Part shown: in pieces, positions 51,128 to 62,130 of the stretch
How the letters are laid out: each line of letters begins with the position of its first letter
How positions within the stretch are numbered: the first letter of the stretch is position 1
DNA from: Certhia americana
Taxonomy: Eukaryota; Chordata; Aves; Passeriformes; Certhiidae
DNA: 64,000 nucleotides
Assembly: GCA_018697195.1 (NCBI GenBank)
Contig: CM031866.1
Location: 7,928,198 to 7,992,197 of the forward strand
Reading direction: 5' to 3'
Translations under genes and position numbers: made by a program
Notes under the pieces: model-generated
Database searches by the model: none
Told to the model about the DNA's origin: nothing
What the model saw: only the letters and a program-made list of their open reading frames with translations

Positions 51128-51345
51128 TGTGGGGGTTGTCTCTGTCTGGACCCTGGGTGCCCTCTAAAGCAACACTGTCCCTCCCCTCCTCAGTTGCACA
51201 GGGGAGAGAAAATACTGCTAAAGGCTCCTGGTCTGAGACAAGAACAGGGAGATCACTCAGCAATTACCATCATGACCAAAATGGACTCAACTTGAGGAAA
51301 AAAAGCCCCCGCGCCACAAAGCCTTGCCACACAGATCTAATACAT
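51128..51345 (-). mobile_element. Avian endogenous retrovirus LTR fragment, minus orientation
   Basis: Reading +, the stretch opens with 'tgtgggggttg' (the decayed reverse complement of the LTR 3' end). It continues through 'ggacagtgttgctttagagg' on the minus strand, then 'gagacaagaacagggagatc' and 'caattaccatcatgacc', and closes with 'ccttgccacacagatc' and 'taataca' (the reverse complement of the LTR 5' start). Both ends look present but the middle is missing: the jump falls near 51295-51312. The family is one common in bird genomes, probably ERVL-like (class III); the subfamily cannot be named by eye. No gag, pol or env is present, so this is a decayed, non-functional solo fragment. Confidence 0.65.
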
Positions 51346-51540
51346 CCCCTCACCTCTGTAAAATATTATGAATTACCATTAAAATCCACATTCATCACAC
51401 AATCTTCACTCACAACAAGAAAAAATAATTTCCTACACCAAAAAATGATGTAACACCGAATGAAAGTGAGCAAGTGACACACAGCTTATCCACCACAATT
51501 AGAACACCAACAACTCCCCATAACCATTCTGCTCTTTAAC
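51346..51540. other. Spacer between the two opposed LTR pieces
   Basis: About 195 A+T-rich bases lie between the LTR fragments. I recognise no retroviral coding sequence or primer-binding site in them. They may be host DNA between two independent insertions. Confidence 0.4.
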
Positions 51541-51701
51541 ATTGTCTGTTGGATGTTTTGCCTGTTATCTCTCCCAGTTATTGCTCTTATCTTGGTCCAT
51601 GAGCATTTTGTTCTATTTTCTCTCCCCTGTCCAGCTGAGGAGGAGAGTGATAAAGCAGCTGTGGTGGGTACCTGCCATCCAGTCAGGGCCAACCCACCAC
51701 A
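51541..51701 (+). mobile_element. Second LTR fragment of the same family, plus orientation
   Basis: The stretch contains 'gttattgctcttatcttgg', 'attttctctcccctgtccag', 'ctgaggaggagagtgata' and ends 'gccaacccaccaca' at 51701, the family's LTR 3' end. It is the same part of the LTR as the left half of the minus-strand piece at 51128-51270, in the opposite direction. Translated frames from the two share 'VLFSLPC/VFSLPC' followed by 'xEE', a by-product of this shared DNA and not a protein. The LTR 5' part is missing. Inert. Confidence 0.65.
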
Positions 51702-53547
51702 TGAATCCTACCCTTTCCCTACAGGAAACCTCTTAAACAGCTACAGTGTTCACCAGAGAGGGTATGATTTGGAAACACAAAAATCTTTGTTAATATTCCT
51801 CTCGAAATGGTGACTTTTACGCGGGTTTCATGAAGCAAATCTACCTTTAAACACAAAATGCCACAGCGTGTTCAGTGATCCTCTGGCTTCTGCCAGCAGA
51901 AACTCTACAAGTCAATCTTCATGTCAATTACATGGGGAAAAAAAGGCAAAAGCCACAGAACCTGAGCCCTCATGCCACCATAGCCCACATGCAGCTGTAT
52001 TGTGAATGAATATTAAACCTGAAATTCTTTAAGAATCAACAAGGCACACTAGACATACCAGGGGGAGAAGGGAATCTATTGTTCTGTCCCATGACCAGCA
52101 TCCCTTCACCTGCATGCAGGCATGATATGGGGTGTGTGGTGTCCAGGAATAACCCCACACACATTTATACCACTGTGGGGAGTCATTCCCCTCTGTCAGA
52201 TGGAGCAAAGAAAGGACTTCCAAGTTACTGGCATTTGAACCTGAGAGGAAAGAGGCCCTTAGGAGAAGCATCAACAGAAAGCTGTAGTTTCTCCCATTTT
52301 GAACCCTCCTTTGCTAATGCAAAGCACACTGGCAAATGTTGCTTTCCCCAGCCAGCCACAAAACTATCTGGCTTATTTGGCGAGATCCAGCAGAGGCTGT
52401 TTCTGTGGGAGTTTCATCTGCTGGAACTAAACCATGCTGGACAATGATCACTGCTTAAAGATGTAAATACCTTCCCCGTGCAGTGCATACGTAATGCCCT
52501 TCAGGAGGGGATCTGTACAGGCAGGTTTTGCATTCATCACACTCTTTTCTATCTTGAGAAGGAGGCTACAGTACAACTCTGGGGTGAAATGTGTTCAGCT
52601 TTGTTGCTTCTAAATATTTCTTTTTCTTTTTGCTGGCTAACTCCACTGCCATAATGAGCAACATCTCTGTGAGTGACCAGCCAAGAGATCCCCAGAGTTC
52701 CCAGGTTCTAGGAGCAGTGGTTGTGCTGTTCCCTCTTGACTGTGCTTTATTTTCTTCTAGTGAATTCTTTTGTTCTCCTTCCCTCCTCATGAAACCTTGA
52801 AGGCTGAAAACACCCTGGCAGCCCCTGCAGCAGGCAAGCATGGTGGAGTTCTGTGAGACTCTTTGCTATCAGAGCAGAATTTGAACAAAAATAATAATAG
52901 CCTCTGGTACTCTCCTCCTACCCCTCATCTCAAAAATTACATTTTTTATGTTTCCAGACATTTTTTAGTTTACTTATGAGGTCAATAGTTATTTTCTGAA
53001 TGAAGCCCCAGCAAGCAAGAAGTGATGTGGCTGAGGTGTTTCTTTTTAAGGTGACTCTCAGAGTAGTCTGATAGGACTTGTCTTGCTGGGAGGTGAGTAA
53101 TTATCTGGGGGGGTAGGTACCAGCCAGTCCCCATCCATGAACTCACTGCCCCTCCTGGTTAAGGTGTCAGTTAATCCTAGTGACTAACGCTGGAGCAGAA
53201 ACCTGATGCAACCAGCTTTAAGCCTTCCCTTGGCCCAGGAAAAAGAGATACAGGGTGAGAGAAAATTTTCATCTCTTACCAGAGATGTATGTTTTCCACC
53301 TTACACCAGACACAGGTTGGTACCTGGAGTACCTGTTGCCTGAAAGAAATATGTACACAGAGCCCTCAATTCTCCTTTTACTAGGAGTTGTACTTGCCCT
53401 TTAGTAGTTGGGAAAACAGCAGTGTAGCAAAGACCACGCAAATGCATCATGTGAATATCTGGAGCCGTGAGCTTAATAAAAGCTCTTTACTACCACAAAG
53501 CATAGCTTATAACATTGTGTTCAAAGAATTTCCTCATGAACAATTTG
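51702..53547. other. Non-coding DNA, no gene seen
   Basis: Chance frames only. The stretch has a few CpGs near 51815-51870 and a partly symmetrical GT/CA-rich region near 52130-52190. No RNA gene or transposon was recognised. Confidence 0.55.
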
Positions 53548-53615
53548 GGTGAATTCCTGGTCCCACCAAAGACAGTGGGAGTTTTGCCCTTCACTTCAGT
53601 GGGATGTATTTCACC
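53548..53615. mobile_element. Short palindromic MITE-like fossil
   Basis: The segment begins 'ggtgaattcctggtccc' and ends 'atttcacc', giving roughly inverted ends. Its centre reads 'gacagtgggagttttgccc' then 'ttcacttcagtggga', an imperfect palindrome. It matches a short repeat family I associate with reptiles and birds, built from 'cccattgacttcaatggg'-type palindromes. The exact family name is uncertain. It carries no coding capacity. Confidence 0.5.
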
Positions 53616-54026
53616 TCTTGCGTTTAATTGCCAGTTGTTAGGGAAAGGAATAAATTACACTCTGCTACATCGAAGCACAGTAATAATCAACAAGTCCCTT
53701 TTTAAAAAAAATAAATGCTACCATAAGAGCCCTTTATATTTAGCTGAAGTCTTAGAGAGCCCTTTTCAAGTATTCTGAAAGTTATTTTCTGATACTTTTT
53801 TGTATTCCCAGATGGTTTCACTGCATTTGCATCAAACCAACTGGATCAACAAGAAAAAACAAACAAGGAAAAGTCATTAATGGACAATAGACAAGATTTA
53901 AAAACCTTTCACAACCATCCACTTAAAAGACTGCACTGTTTAGCTAGCTTGTCCAAATTTACAGTGTAGCAAGAGCAATAATCTCTGTCAGTACTGCTTA
54001 CAGCCCCTGCCAAGCTGAAAGCAATG

Positions 54027-54061
54027 TTCCCATTGACTTCTGTATGCAGATCAGATCCTGG
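54027..54061. mobile_element. Second partial copy of the palindromic fossil
   Basis: The phrase 'ttcccattgacttctgtatg' is followed by 'cagatcagatcctgg'. This matches the arm of the same palindromic repeat family as 53548-53615, about 410 bases away. Only one arm can be seen. Chance similarity is possible. Confidence 0.4.
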
Positions 54062-55599
54062 AAAAGAGGAGCTCTATGCCAGAGTCAGAACAGTTAGACA
54101 AATGAACATACACTGATATGGAGATATCCTTTCTCAAAGTCAAATAATTTTGCCATGAACAGGACATTTCAAGTTTGTATTGAGATGACCCATCTGTGTT
54201 TTAAAGCAGATTAGAGTGCGTTGGGAAGCAAATGACACGCTGCATTATTTAAGCCAAATGTTCAAAATTCCATTTGCTATTGGTGCAAGCTACACACACT
54301 GAATCTTCAGTCATGTGTCTGAACACATTCCTGGTGAGCTTAAGCAGAGTAAAGTTAATTGCATCAGTCTATGGAATCCCTAAATACCACTGCAACCTGA
54401 AGTTGTGATTTCTATTTTAGCAGCCTTTAAAATAATTTTCATCAAGATCCTCTGATTTCTCATCTTCTCTGCATTACCTGTAAGGATTCCACTGAACTGG
54501 TTCACCGCAGTGTCTTTACCTTCATTTAGACATCTTCATTTTATCATTGATCTTTACAGCATTAAAGAATTCTTCTGTCCTACTATCATGGTGTTATGAA
54601 ACCTGTCTGCACTGATGCAGCACTCAACAATTTAATACACAAAAATACAAGTACAAAATATTGGTCTCATCCATTCTACCCCATTGCCTCTCCACTCCCT
54701 CTTCTCGAGTCTCACCATCCAAGTAGCTGTTATGCAGAGCTGCCAGAGGTTTCCTTGCCATTCAGCCCTTGAACATTCCTGATGCTGCTTATGGCTTTCT
54801 CCAGGCAACTTGAGAGCCAGTTTTCTAGAGTCTACAGATTTTATTGGTGAAAGCAACATATGCCATCAACTAGAGAGAGGCTGGGAACGTGGTACTACCT
54901 CATCAGTCAGTACTGCTGCTCAGGATAATCATTCAACATGTTATTCATGTTTAACACATCAGTTCATTGAGCTGGCACTCTCATCCCACTTACAAAGGTA
55001 AATGAAGGCTAGAAGGGGCCTGTGAAACTCGAGCTAATGAAAACGATGCAGCTGGCTCCAAACTGTAATTCTGGCTCTGAGGTGTAAGATCTTGGCACCA
55101 TCTGCTCCTTCCAGAGCTAATATTAATGAAGAACTCATCACACCCCTGCTGAGCAAGGGAATGCTAGCACACAGATCCTGATGGATGCACACAGCTTTCA
55201 GCCATATTTTAGCACTGCTGATGTGTAGTCCTGCCAGCTTTCTGTGATATGGAAATTTGAGCAACAGCATCTGTGTGAGTTCAGGCTGGAAGGCCTGGGC
55301 TGCAGCCCTTCTAACCAGGACATCCTGGGGAGGAGCAAGTCCAGATGTTCTGGGCAGAGCAGGCTCAGCAAGATGGGTCTCTAGGCCATGTAGAGCTGCC
55401 TGGGCACGCCATCCATGCAAGGCACTGCATCTCCAGGATTTCCAGATGCTTACAACCTTCCAAAATCACCAAAGTCTTCAAATTCCAAACTAAATTTTCA
55501 GCTCAAAAAAGAAGGTCAATGCAGCTCAGGTGGATGATAGTCCTTTGTGGACTGTAAAGCAATAAATCCATTTTAAACAAGGTTTCACACTCAAACACA

Positions 55600-55612
55600 C
55601 CCCCCCCCCCCC
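55600..55612 (+). repeat. Poly(C) tract, 13 bases
   Basis: Thirteen consecutive C directly follow an 'acacac' stretch. Homopolymers of this type are prone to length errors in assemblies. Confidence 0.85.
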
Positions 55613-55968
55613 GAAATATGAATGATCCTTTTTCTGCCCCATGTCCCTCTTGATTCTATCCAAATGATGTCATGTGGCCTCATTAGCCTACCCATCATCC
55701 TGCCCTTATTTAATAAATACAAGACCCAGAAAGACGCAAGGGCTGATGAACACAAAATAATCCTTCTGTCCTTGCTAACACCCAATTACTGCACTAGCAT
55801 TAACACACGGACAGGCAACATGGTTTATAGTAACATCCAAAAATATAGAGGCAAACAATTCCCACTATCCAGGGTTTCCCACCAATACTTTTTCCCACTT
55901 ACAAATTTTAAGGTATGTATTGTATTCTGCATGCCACTGAAACAAACAGCATTTTACTATTACTACTC

Positions 55969-55982
55969 AAAAAAAAAAAAAA
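55969..55982 (+). repeat. Poly(A) tract, 14 bases
   Basis: Fourteen consecutive A in non-coding DNA. No retrocopy body is recognisable upstream. Confidence 0.85.
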
Positions 55983-58946
55983 TGTTTGCATGCTTGGTGT
56001 ATTTTGAAACTCTGTGTAACCAGACTGCCCAGCTATTTGCTTAGTTGCATAAGAGATCTCATGCTGCTAAACCCTCCAGAGTTATCTTGCCCCCACCCTA
56101 CTGCTCAAAAGGGACTTCCAAAATAAAATAAATCATTGATCCAGTGTCAGGAAAACTGCCTTTCCAGTGTTATCCAGTTCCAGAGTATTCTCTGTAGGAC
56201 TTTTTCCTACAGATAGTAGAGATAACCCTGAGGCATTTTATGGATCCATACACTAAATTTTACACACAACTTCTGCCACTGACATTCTCCTTATCATAGA
56301 TATAGGATCCCATGCCTTTTGGAATTCCCAACAGACTGGCAGCAACAAAATTGGATGGAAAAAATTAGATTCTCATACTGCAGAAATTTAAAGACATATA
56401 CAGTTGATGCTTAAATTGCCCAATTTAAAAATATATACTTTGCACAAGAAAACTACCCAGTAAGAGCATTAAGGTTGCAAAGCGAAGTACTCACAATTTC
56501 AGAGATGTTAGAATTAGGATTTCTTGGCACATATTTTATCCACTTTCTGCATATCCCTTCAATAAGGTATAACCTCTGGAGGGCTGACTTCAGCTTGGTC
56601 CAGACTGTGGCTGAAATTGGTTCTGGTTTTAGCTGCTAAATACACCAAAGCTGTCCCTATGCAACATGTAAAATTATAAGTTAAGGAAATGCCTACAACT
56701 TAACCAAATGTTCACAGATTAGAAATGGCAAAATAAAAATATCCCTGAGTAAAAACCAGACAATCCTTTCCCACCAAATTTCAGGCACTTGCTTCAAAGC
56801 ACTGAGACATTTCACCTTTCCAAAGTTGATTCCATTTTTTTGCCCATGTATTGTTCTCTACATCTATTCTCAAGCCTCACTTTGGGTTAAATCTTCCTAA
56901 AGAGTTTAGGGAGTTACTTAGCACAGCAAATTCCCTCTGAATTTTGTTCAAAAGGGTTCAAGTCTGGCAAAGAATACGCCAATCAAACCAGGGGCTTGTT
57001 ACACAATCTTCACAGTAAGAGACACCAGCAGCTCCGCCTGTAATATTTTTGCCACTTACAATTAATAGTCTGGAAAAAGACATCTTGAGAAAGTAAAATA
57101 AGTGGCACAAAGAGGAGGAGGGTTTCCAAGCAACTGCTTCATTTTCATTTTAAGCCCATGCTGCAGAAGTGTTAGCAGCAACTTAAGGGGCTAGTCTCAT
57201 CCCCAGCCTGCAGGAGAGTGAGGAAACTAGGTTAGAAACAGTAATTTCTTGCATATAACCTCAGATTAACATACAACAGGAGGGATCAAAAGGAACAGGA
57301 TTTTAAATTATTGTGCCCACAGTTAATTTCTAGATGCAATGCATCCCGCAGCCAGCAAATGTATTTGTACGGCCAAGTTACATTCCCACTCATTTTTGCA
57401 AATCCTCTGCTCCCTAGATCTTAAAATAATAGAGAGAGAATTATAAAGAAAAGGCAAGCCTAAGTGTTGCCTTTTGTTAGCAAGCACCTTCTGAAGAGCT
57501 CTCTCCCTCCCCACTGGTGCTGGCTCAGCATGCCAACCTCACACTGCCCAAGCTTCACTCACTCAGTTCCCACTTATTGCTTCTTGACCTTTTTGCTAAA
57601 CTGCACCTTGGAATTATCACAAGCCCAGGCCCATATTTCAAAATCATGCACCTAAACAAATCCTCTGATTTTTCAGGAGCTGCTGTGCATTGTCAGCAAA
57701 ACAGGAGGACTTGCAGGCGCCCTGAATGCCCTGGAAATCAGGCCACTTTAGGCTGTGCTCCTGCTCTCAGCTTTTTCAGTTTTTCCTCCACCCAGTGGCC
57801 ACTAACAGAAACAAATAACCCAATAAAATACACTGTACTACCACTCTATTCACTAAATACTCTATTAGCATGGCAGTAGTCTATTGTTCTCTGGACTGCT
57901 ACTTACAGAACATCACTAGGTACCACTGCTATGGAATCAAGAAGAGGATTACATTATTGGTATGGCAGGTAGGTGACAGAGAGATAGAAAACCACGCTGT
58001 TTGTGGGGATGGACATGGGACCAGAGGAACCTATTATATCCCCACAAGATCTAGAAATATAGATAAGGAAAAATCAGTAGATGCTGCCATTGACAGAAGT
58101 GGAAAAAAATTGAAAACAGATTCAAAACTGTTGCCACGATCTAAGGCACAGAAATCTGCATTCATTCATATAAATCAAGCAGCCGATGAAATCTCCTGAT
58201 CAGTTTCCTGCTGGTATTGCAAAAACACAGATTTTTTGACAGCTGTCTGCCCCACCTGAGCAGATGTGATGAGCTGCAGATATGGGCTTCAGAACAGAGC
58301 TCCTGCAGGACACACAGGAGGGAGGAGCCCTCTTTGGTCTGGCTACAGACTGCCATCCAACCCTTTGGTAATTATAGTCTAATTTTGGATTTTAATATTC
58401 AGCCAGAGAACTGAAAAATGCTGTGCTTCTGTAGATGATGAGAGCACATTACCTGAGCCAGCTGGCAAAAATGTAAAGTTGCATTTATGTTTCATTACTA
58501 ATAGCTACTGAATTGACTATGAAATTGAACCTTTAAGGGTATTTGCTAGACATAGTCCATACAGTATACTAAAAAACACTTTTGCTAGACATTAGCAGGG
58601 CTGCACCAAAATGCAAACACATATATGCAGATTTACCTGCATGTTTACAAACACTGACACCCCTACACTTATATGCTGGATAAACATCTCCAGGAGAATT
58701 CAGGACTCTAGAGAAGGAACTACCAGGTTACATAATTTAGAGCTTAAGAAATACTGGGCAGACTGGTGAGAAAGTACAGTATGCTATTCCTTACTGATTG
58801 AAAAGTATAATTTTAACCATTTTTAAATTGATTCAAGGTTTGGTCTGCACCTATTTGACTGTGTCACTGATGCAGGGCCACTGATGCTGGTGAGCTGTTC
58901 CCCTTTTGCACACCAGGTGCTTGCTCTTCAGAGTCAGACCCTTGAC

Positions 58947-58970
58947 CAAACAGGCCCTTGGCCCTGTTTG
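58947..58970. repeat. 8-bp inverted repeat overlapping a 9-bp direct repeat
   Basis: The arms 'caaacagg' (58947-58954) and 'cctgtttg' (58963-58970) are reverse complements around eight bases. The 9-mer 'ttgaccaaa' also occurs at 58942-58950 and again at 58968-58976. This is a compact symmetrical site of unknown meaning. Confidence 0.55.
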
Positions 58971-61131
58971 ACCAAAGAGGATGTTTCAGCTGGACACTCA
59001 AATACACCACACGAGTGCCCACTTTGCTCAGCACCATGAGCAGCCCATTTCCACAGCTTGCAGCACTGCTCTCTGCTGCCAGGACCTCTGAAAGCTCCAT
59101 TTGCTCAAGGCTCTCTTGTTGGAAACCCCACTGCTACAGAGCATGAAGAGCAAATAAGGGCTGGAAATACAATACCACAGATTAAACCTCTCTCTGTTTG
59201 AAGGAATGATTGAGACTTGCCAGAGTATTTGCCCAGCTCTGCCCATAAAGATTTAAACATGTTTGCTATTTCTCCCTCACCTTGAGTCTGTAGTTTATGG
59301 CATGTAGGGATGGTAGGAAGGGTGGGGGCAGCCCAGTGTCTCTGTGGTCCTCAGAGTGCTTTAAGGCAACATCATAAAAGGGATCAGGGACAGAGCTCTT
59401 AGCCATGACCCCTCTCTGCAAACAAAGCAGGAATTACTGGGCAATAGTGTCATTCACAGTATTTTCTCCTTGAAAGTACCTCTGCAAGAGCCACCACACT
59501 TGGGCAGCAGCAGGCAGCTGTGTCCTCCAAGCAAAGGAGAAGGGCCATGGGCTCACACAGCTCCATGACTGAGCTGGCACTCCCCCACTGCCCTGCAGGG
59601 CTGCAGACCTGCCACAAAGCTCCTTGAATTATGGTGATTGAGCAATTTTCAGTATTTCTCTGGCTGACAGCAGCAGTGGTGCTCTGTCTGCCAGCTCTTG
59701 GCTAGACAAAGCAGATTTAGTGTCCCCCATCTGGTAGTTGAACTCTGTGTGCAATCTGCACACAGCCACAGCCAGCACTCAGACTGGGCTCTCGTGGGGC
59801 CCTGGCAGTGCTGGTACCAGGTACCAGTACAGGGAGTGCTGTGGCAAACCCATCTCTCTGGGAAGCAGCTCTGCACCTGTGAGGAGCAGCAGTGCTGACA
59901 GGAATATAACCCTAAAATGTAGCTAGCCAGCACTGCAAAAAAGGAGTTTTAAAAACTATGCAGATTAGAAAAAACAACAGATCTAGCAGTACTTCTGGGA
60001 CTTGCTTACACTTAATAGTAAATGCTGGTTACTAGCAATATCTTGTTTAAAATACAAGGCTATTTAAGAGGCAGCTATTGATAGTTTACTGTGTTAAGAT
60101 GAAAGCATTATTGCCAGAATTTTGCATTCAAATAAGCCATCATGCCCTATAAAAATCACAGCTATTGCCTCTAGGCTGTTGCTTTGAATTGGGCTCAAAT
60201 CAGTTATGACCAAAACCAGTTGCTCTGCAAGGATGCTCAGTGACATGAACACCCTGAGCTCACAGGTACAGCCTCACTGGGGCTTGAACATCTTGCCACA
60301 GGGCTAGTGTCCATCTCCATGGCTGTCCTCAAATGAGTTGTGTCATTCCACCACCTCAGCACCCAGGACACACACCTGTCAGCCTGATGTCACCCTCACC
60401 CCATATGCTTGTGTCTGAAATTACCTGAAAATAGTTTCTTCAAACAAGTCCCACTTCTCCTCCCCAACTCCCCCCAAGGGTCTGTTTGTTCTGTTCATCT
60501 TCCTTCACTGTACTTTGTGCATGGCATGCCCCAGCTGGCACTGCTGGAGATCCACACCAGCACCAACAACTGCCACCTGCCCATGCCCTGCTAGTGGGGT
60601 CTCTCCAGGACCCATCTTCACTCATTCCTTACAACTAGGACTAGATGCCATCCTGACATGGAAGTAAATAAACCTAAATTTCAACCACAACCCCTTCTCC
60701 AACAAAATTGTTGCAAAATACTGAACCTGAAGTACCTCAGGAAGCTGCCTTCCTGTTCACACACTTCACCCCATGGTTTTACACTGGGAAAAATGCATTT
60801 TGTTTTCAATCTGTTCAATAAATTGTGATCTCTATAGCATTGGCCAATCAAAACTAGGGTAACAGGGCTCTTCCCTAATCATCTAAAGGCAGCCTGAACT
60901 CCCATGGACATTTCTGCCCCTGCACTGGGACTCTGGCCTCCTCAGGCTCAGTGCACGGTGCAGCTTTCCCTATTTATGTCCTTGGGGAAGTGAGATGTGC
61001 AGCTTCCCTACACAAGGGAGCTCCCTACCAGCTGCTTGTCCTTTATCATTGCTTCATTCAGGCCCTCTCAGAGAGCACATGTAACCTAACTCATAAAGAC
61101 CACCAAAACTCATTTCATCCCTATTTCAGAT
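58971..61131. other. Non-coding DNA, somewhat G+C-richer, no gene seen
   Basis: Local G+C is higher near 59500-59900 and 60460-60600, which makes chance frames on both strands more frequent. None has a recognisable domain. A REST/RE1-like partial match lies at 59028-59043. A short 'ggtacca' duplication lies at about 59813-59826. Confidence 0.55.
59028..59043 (+). promoter_or_regulatory. Partial RE1 (REST/NRSF)-like site
   Basis: The sequence 'tcagcaccatgagcag' has a perfect left half of the RE1 consensus (TCAGCACC), while the right half reads GAGCAG where GGACAG is expected. REST represses neuronal genes through such sites. With two central mismatches, binding is doubtful and no target gene is visible in the window. 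Confidence 0.2.
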
Positions 61132-61159
61132 TTTCCAATTAACTTCAATTAATTGGAAA
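61132..61159. repeat. Perfect 11-bp inverted repeat (hairpin)
   Basis: The arms 'tttccaattaa' (61132-61142) and 'ttaattggaaa' (61149-61159) are exact reverse complements around 'cttcaa'. Each arm holds an AATTAA-type homeodomain core, so it could be a paired binding site or simply a hairpin. Confidence 0.75.
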
Positions 61160-61779
61160 TAATATGCTTTTTCTAAAACTCATCATATATTCTACTTGGA
61201 TATCCTATCAGATCAACACAGTGTAGGTGTAGTTACAGAGCAATGTGCTGTCCTCCCTGATCAGAGCAGGGATGGCACAGCCAAGGCCAGGCAGCACTGG
61301 AGGACAGGGCTGAGGGCTTACACACAGAGCAGCAGCCTCTGGATTCCCCTGACCTGACTGTACAGTGAAATCCTGCTGCATCTTCAGGGGTTCCTTCAAA
61401 GACAGCCTGAAGTTTAGATACACCCATAAATGCAAACCATTAGCAGCTCAGGCATCCCAGTGGCTGGATTCTCACCACCCAGGAGCTCAGTTACATGTCC
61501 AAACACTTGCTGTCATCTGCTTAACTCTTCCCCATGCTAAGTTTAAACCAGTGGGTGATCCTTATGACATTTTCATGCGTGTGCACATGCACTGCAAAGC
61601 ACACCACTTAATTTTTTGTTCTTCTAGCTGAGAGCAACTCTTCCTTTACTTACAAGAAGGTGTATTTTGGAGGCCAAGGTCTGCACGAGCTGGAAAGGGG
61701 CTCCCTGCTGCCAGGCAGCTGGGCTGGGCTGTGGCTGTGCCAGCACACTGGGACCACACTGTCATTAGTGCAGCCAGAG
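61160..61779. other. Non-coding DNA, no gene seen
   Basis: Short chance frames on both strands only. No RNA gene or transposon was recognised. Confidence 0.6.
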
Positions 61780-62130
61780 CACCAGGCACTGCAAATCCAT
61801 CATGCCATTTAATGCTCCGTGAGGGACCAGCAGCTCAGCCTGCACTGGAGCAAGCCCACCAGACAGGCAGGCAGAGGAGGAGGCAGCACTAGATCTTCCA
61901 CCTCATCTTATCCCTAATTAGCTGGGGGATGATGGCTGCTCTGTCTCTGCTGGTACTCTTCAGGATTTAAATAGATGCTGTCTGCCTGCCATGCCCGCAT
62001 AGTTTCAGGCCAGCAATAATTGCAGGTATGAAAAATATCCCAAGGAAAAGCTGTGTGAGATTCATAATAATAGCAAAAAAATTAAGGCCAAAATTGCAAG
62101 TGTTCCAGTATTCTACTGTAAGCACTTGTC
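61780..62130. promoter_or_regulatory. Candidate conserved non-coding element
   Basis: A repeat-free segment contains 'catcatgccatttaatgctc' with 'cgtgagg' (near 61799), 'tatccctaattagctggggg' (near 61909), 'catgcccgcatag' (near 61990) and 'ggccagcaataattgcagg' (near 62007). CpGs are kept beside TAAT cores. Vertebrate enhancers often have this texture. No supported frame. Inference only. Confidence 0.32.

Larger units (their letters stand above)
54062..58946. other. Non-coding DNA, no gene seen
   Basis: It holds the longest ATG-started frame of the window (55622-56044 +, 140 codons), which runs through the A tract at 55969-55982 and so encodes a lysine run. It has no recognisable domain and no promoter or splice context, and is treated as chance. 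The minus-strand frame at 55034-55420 begins at TTG. A C run lies at 55600-55612. No RNA gene was recognised. Confidence 0.55.

Noticed and set aside
51063..51813. Two short open frames with similar peptides on opposite strands
   Set aside because: The likeness is explained by the inverted LTR fragments. LTR sequence is not coding here.
55622..56044. 140-codon ATG frame, the longest with a true ATG
   Set aside because: It crosses a 14-base A tract giving a lysine run, shows no domain, and has no promoter, splice or polyadenylation context. A frame of this length is expected by chance in 64 kb.
56945..56970. tRNA B-box-like 'gggttcaagtctgg'
   Set aside because: No A box at the right distance and no cloverleaf could be drawn around it.
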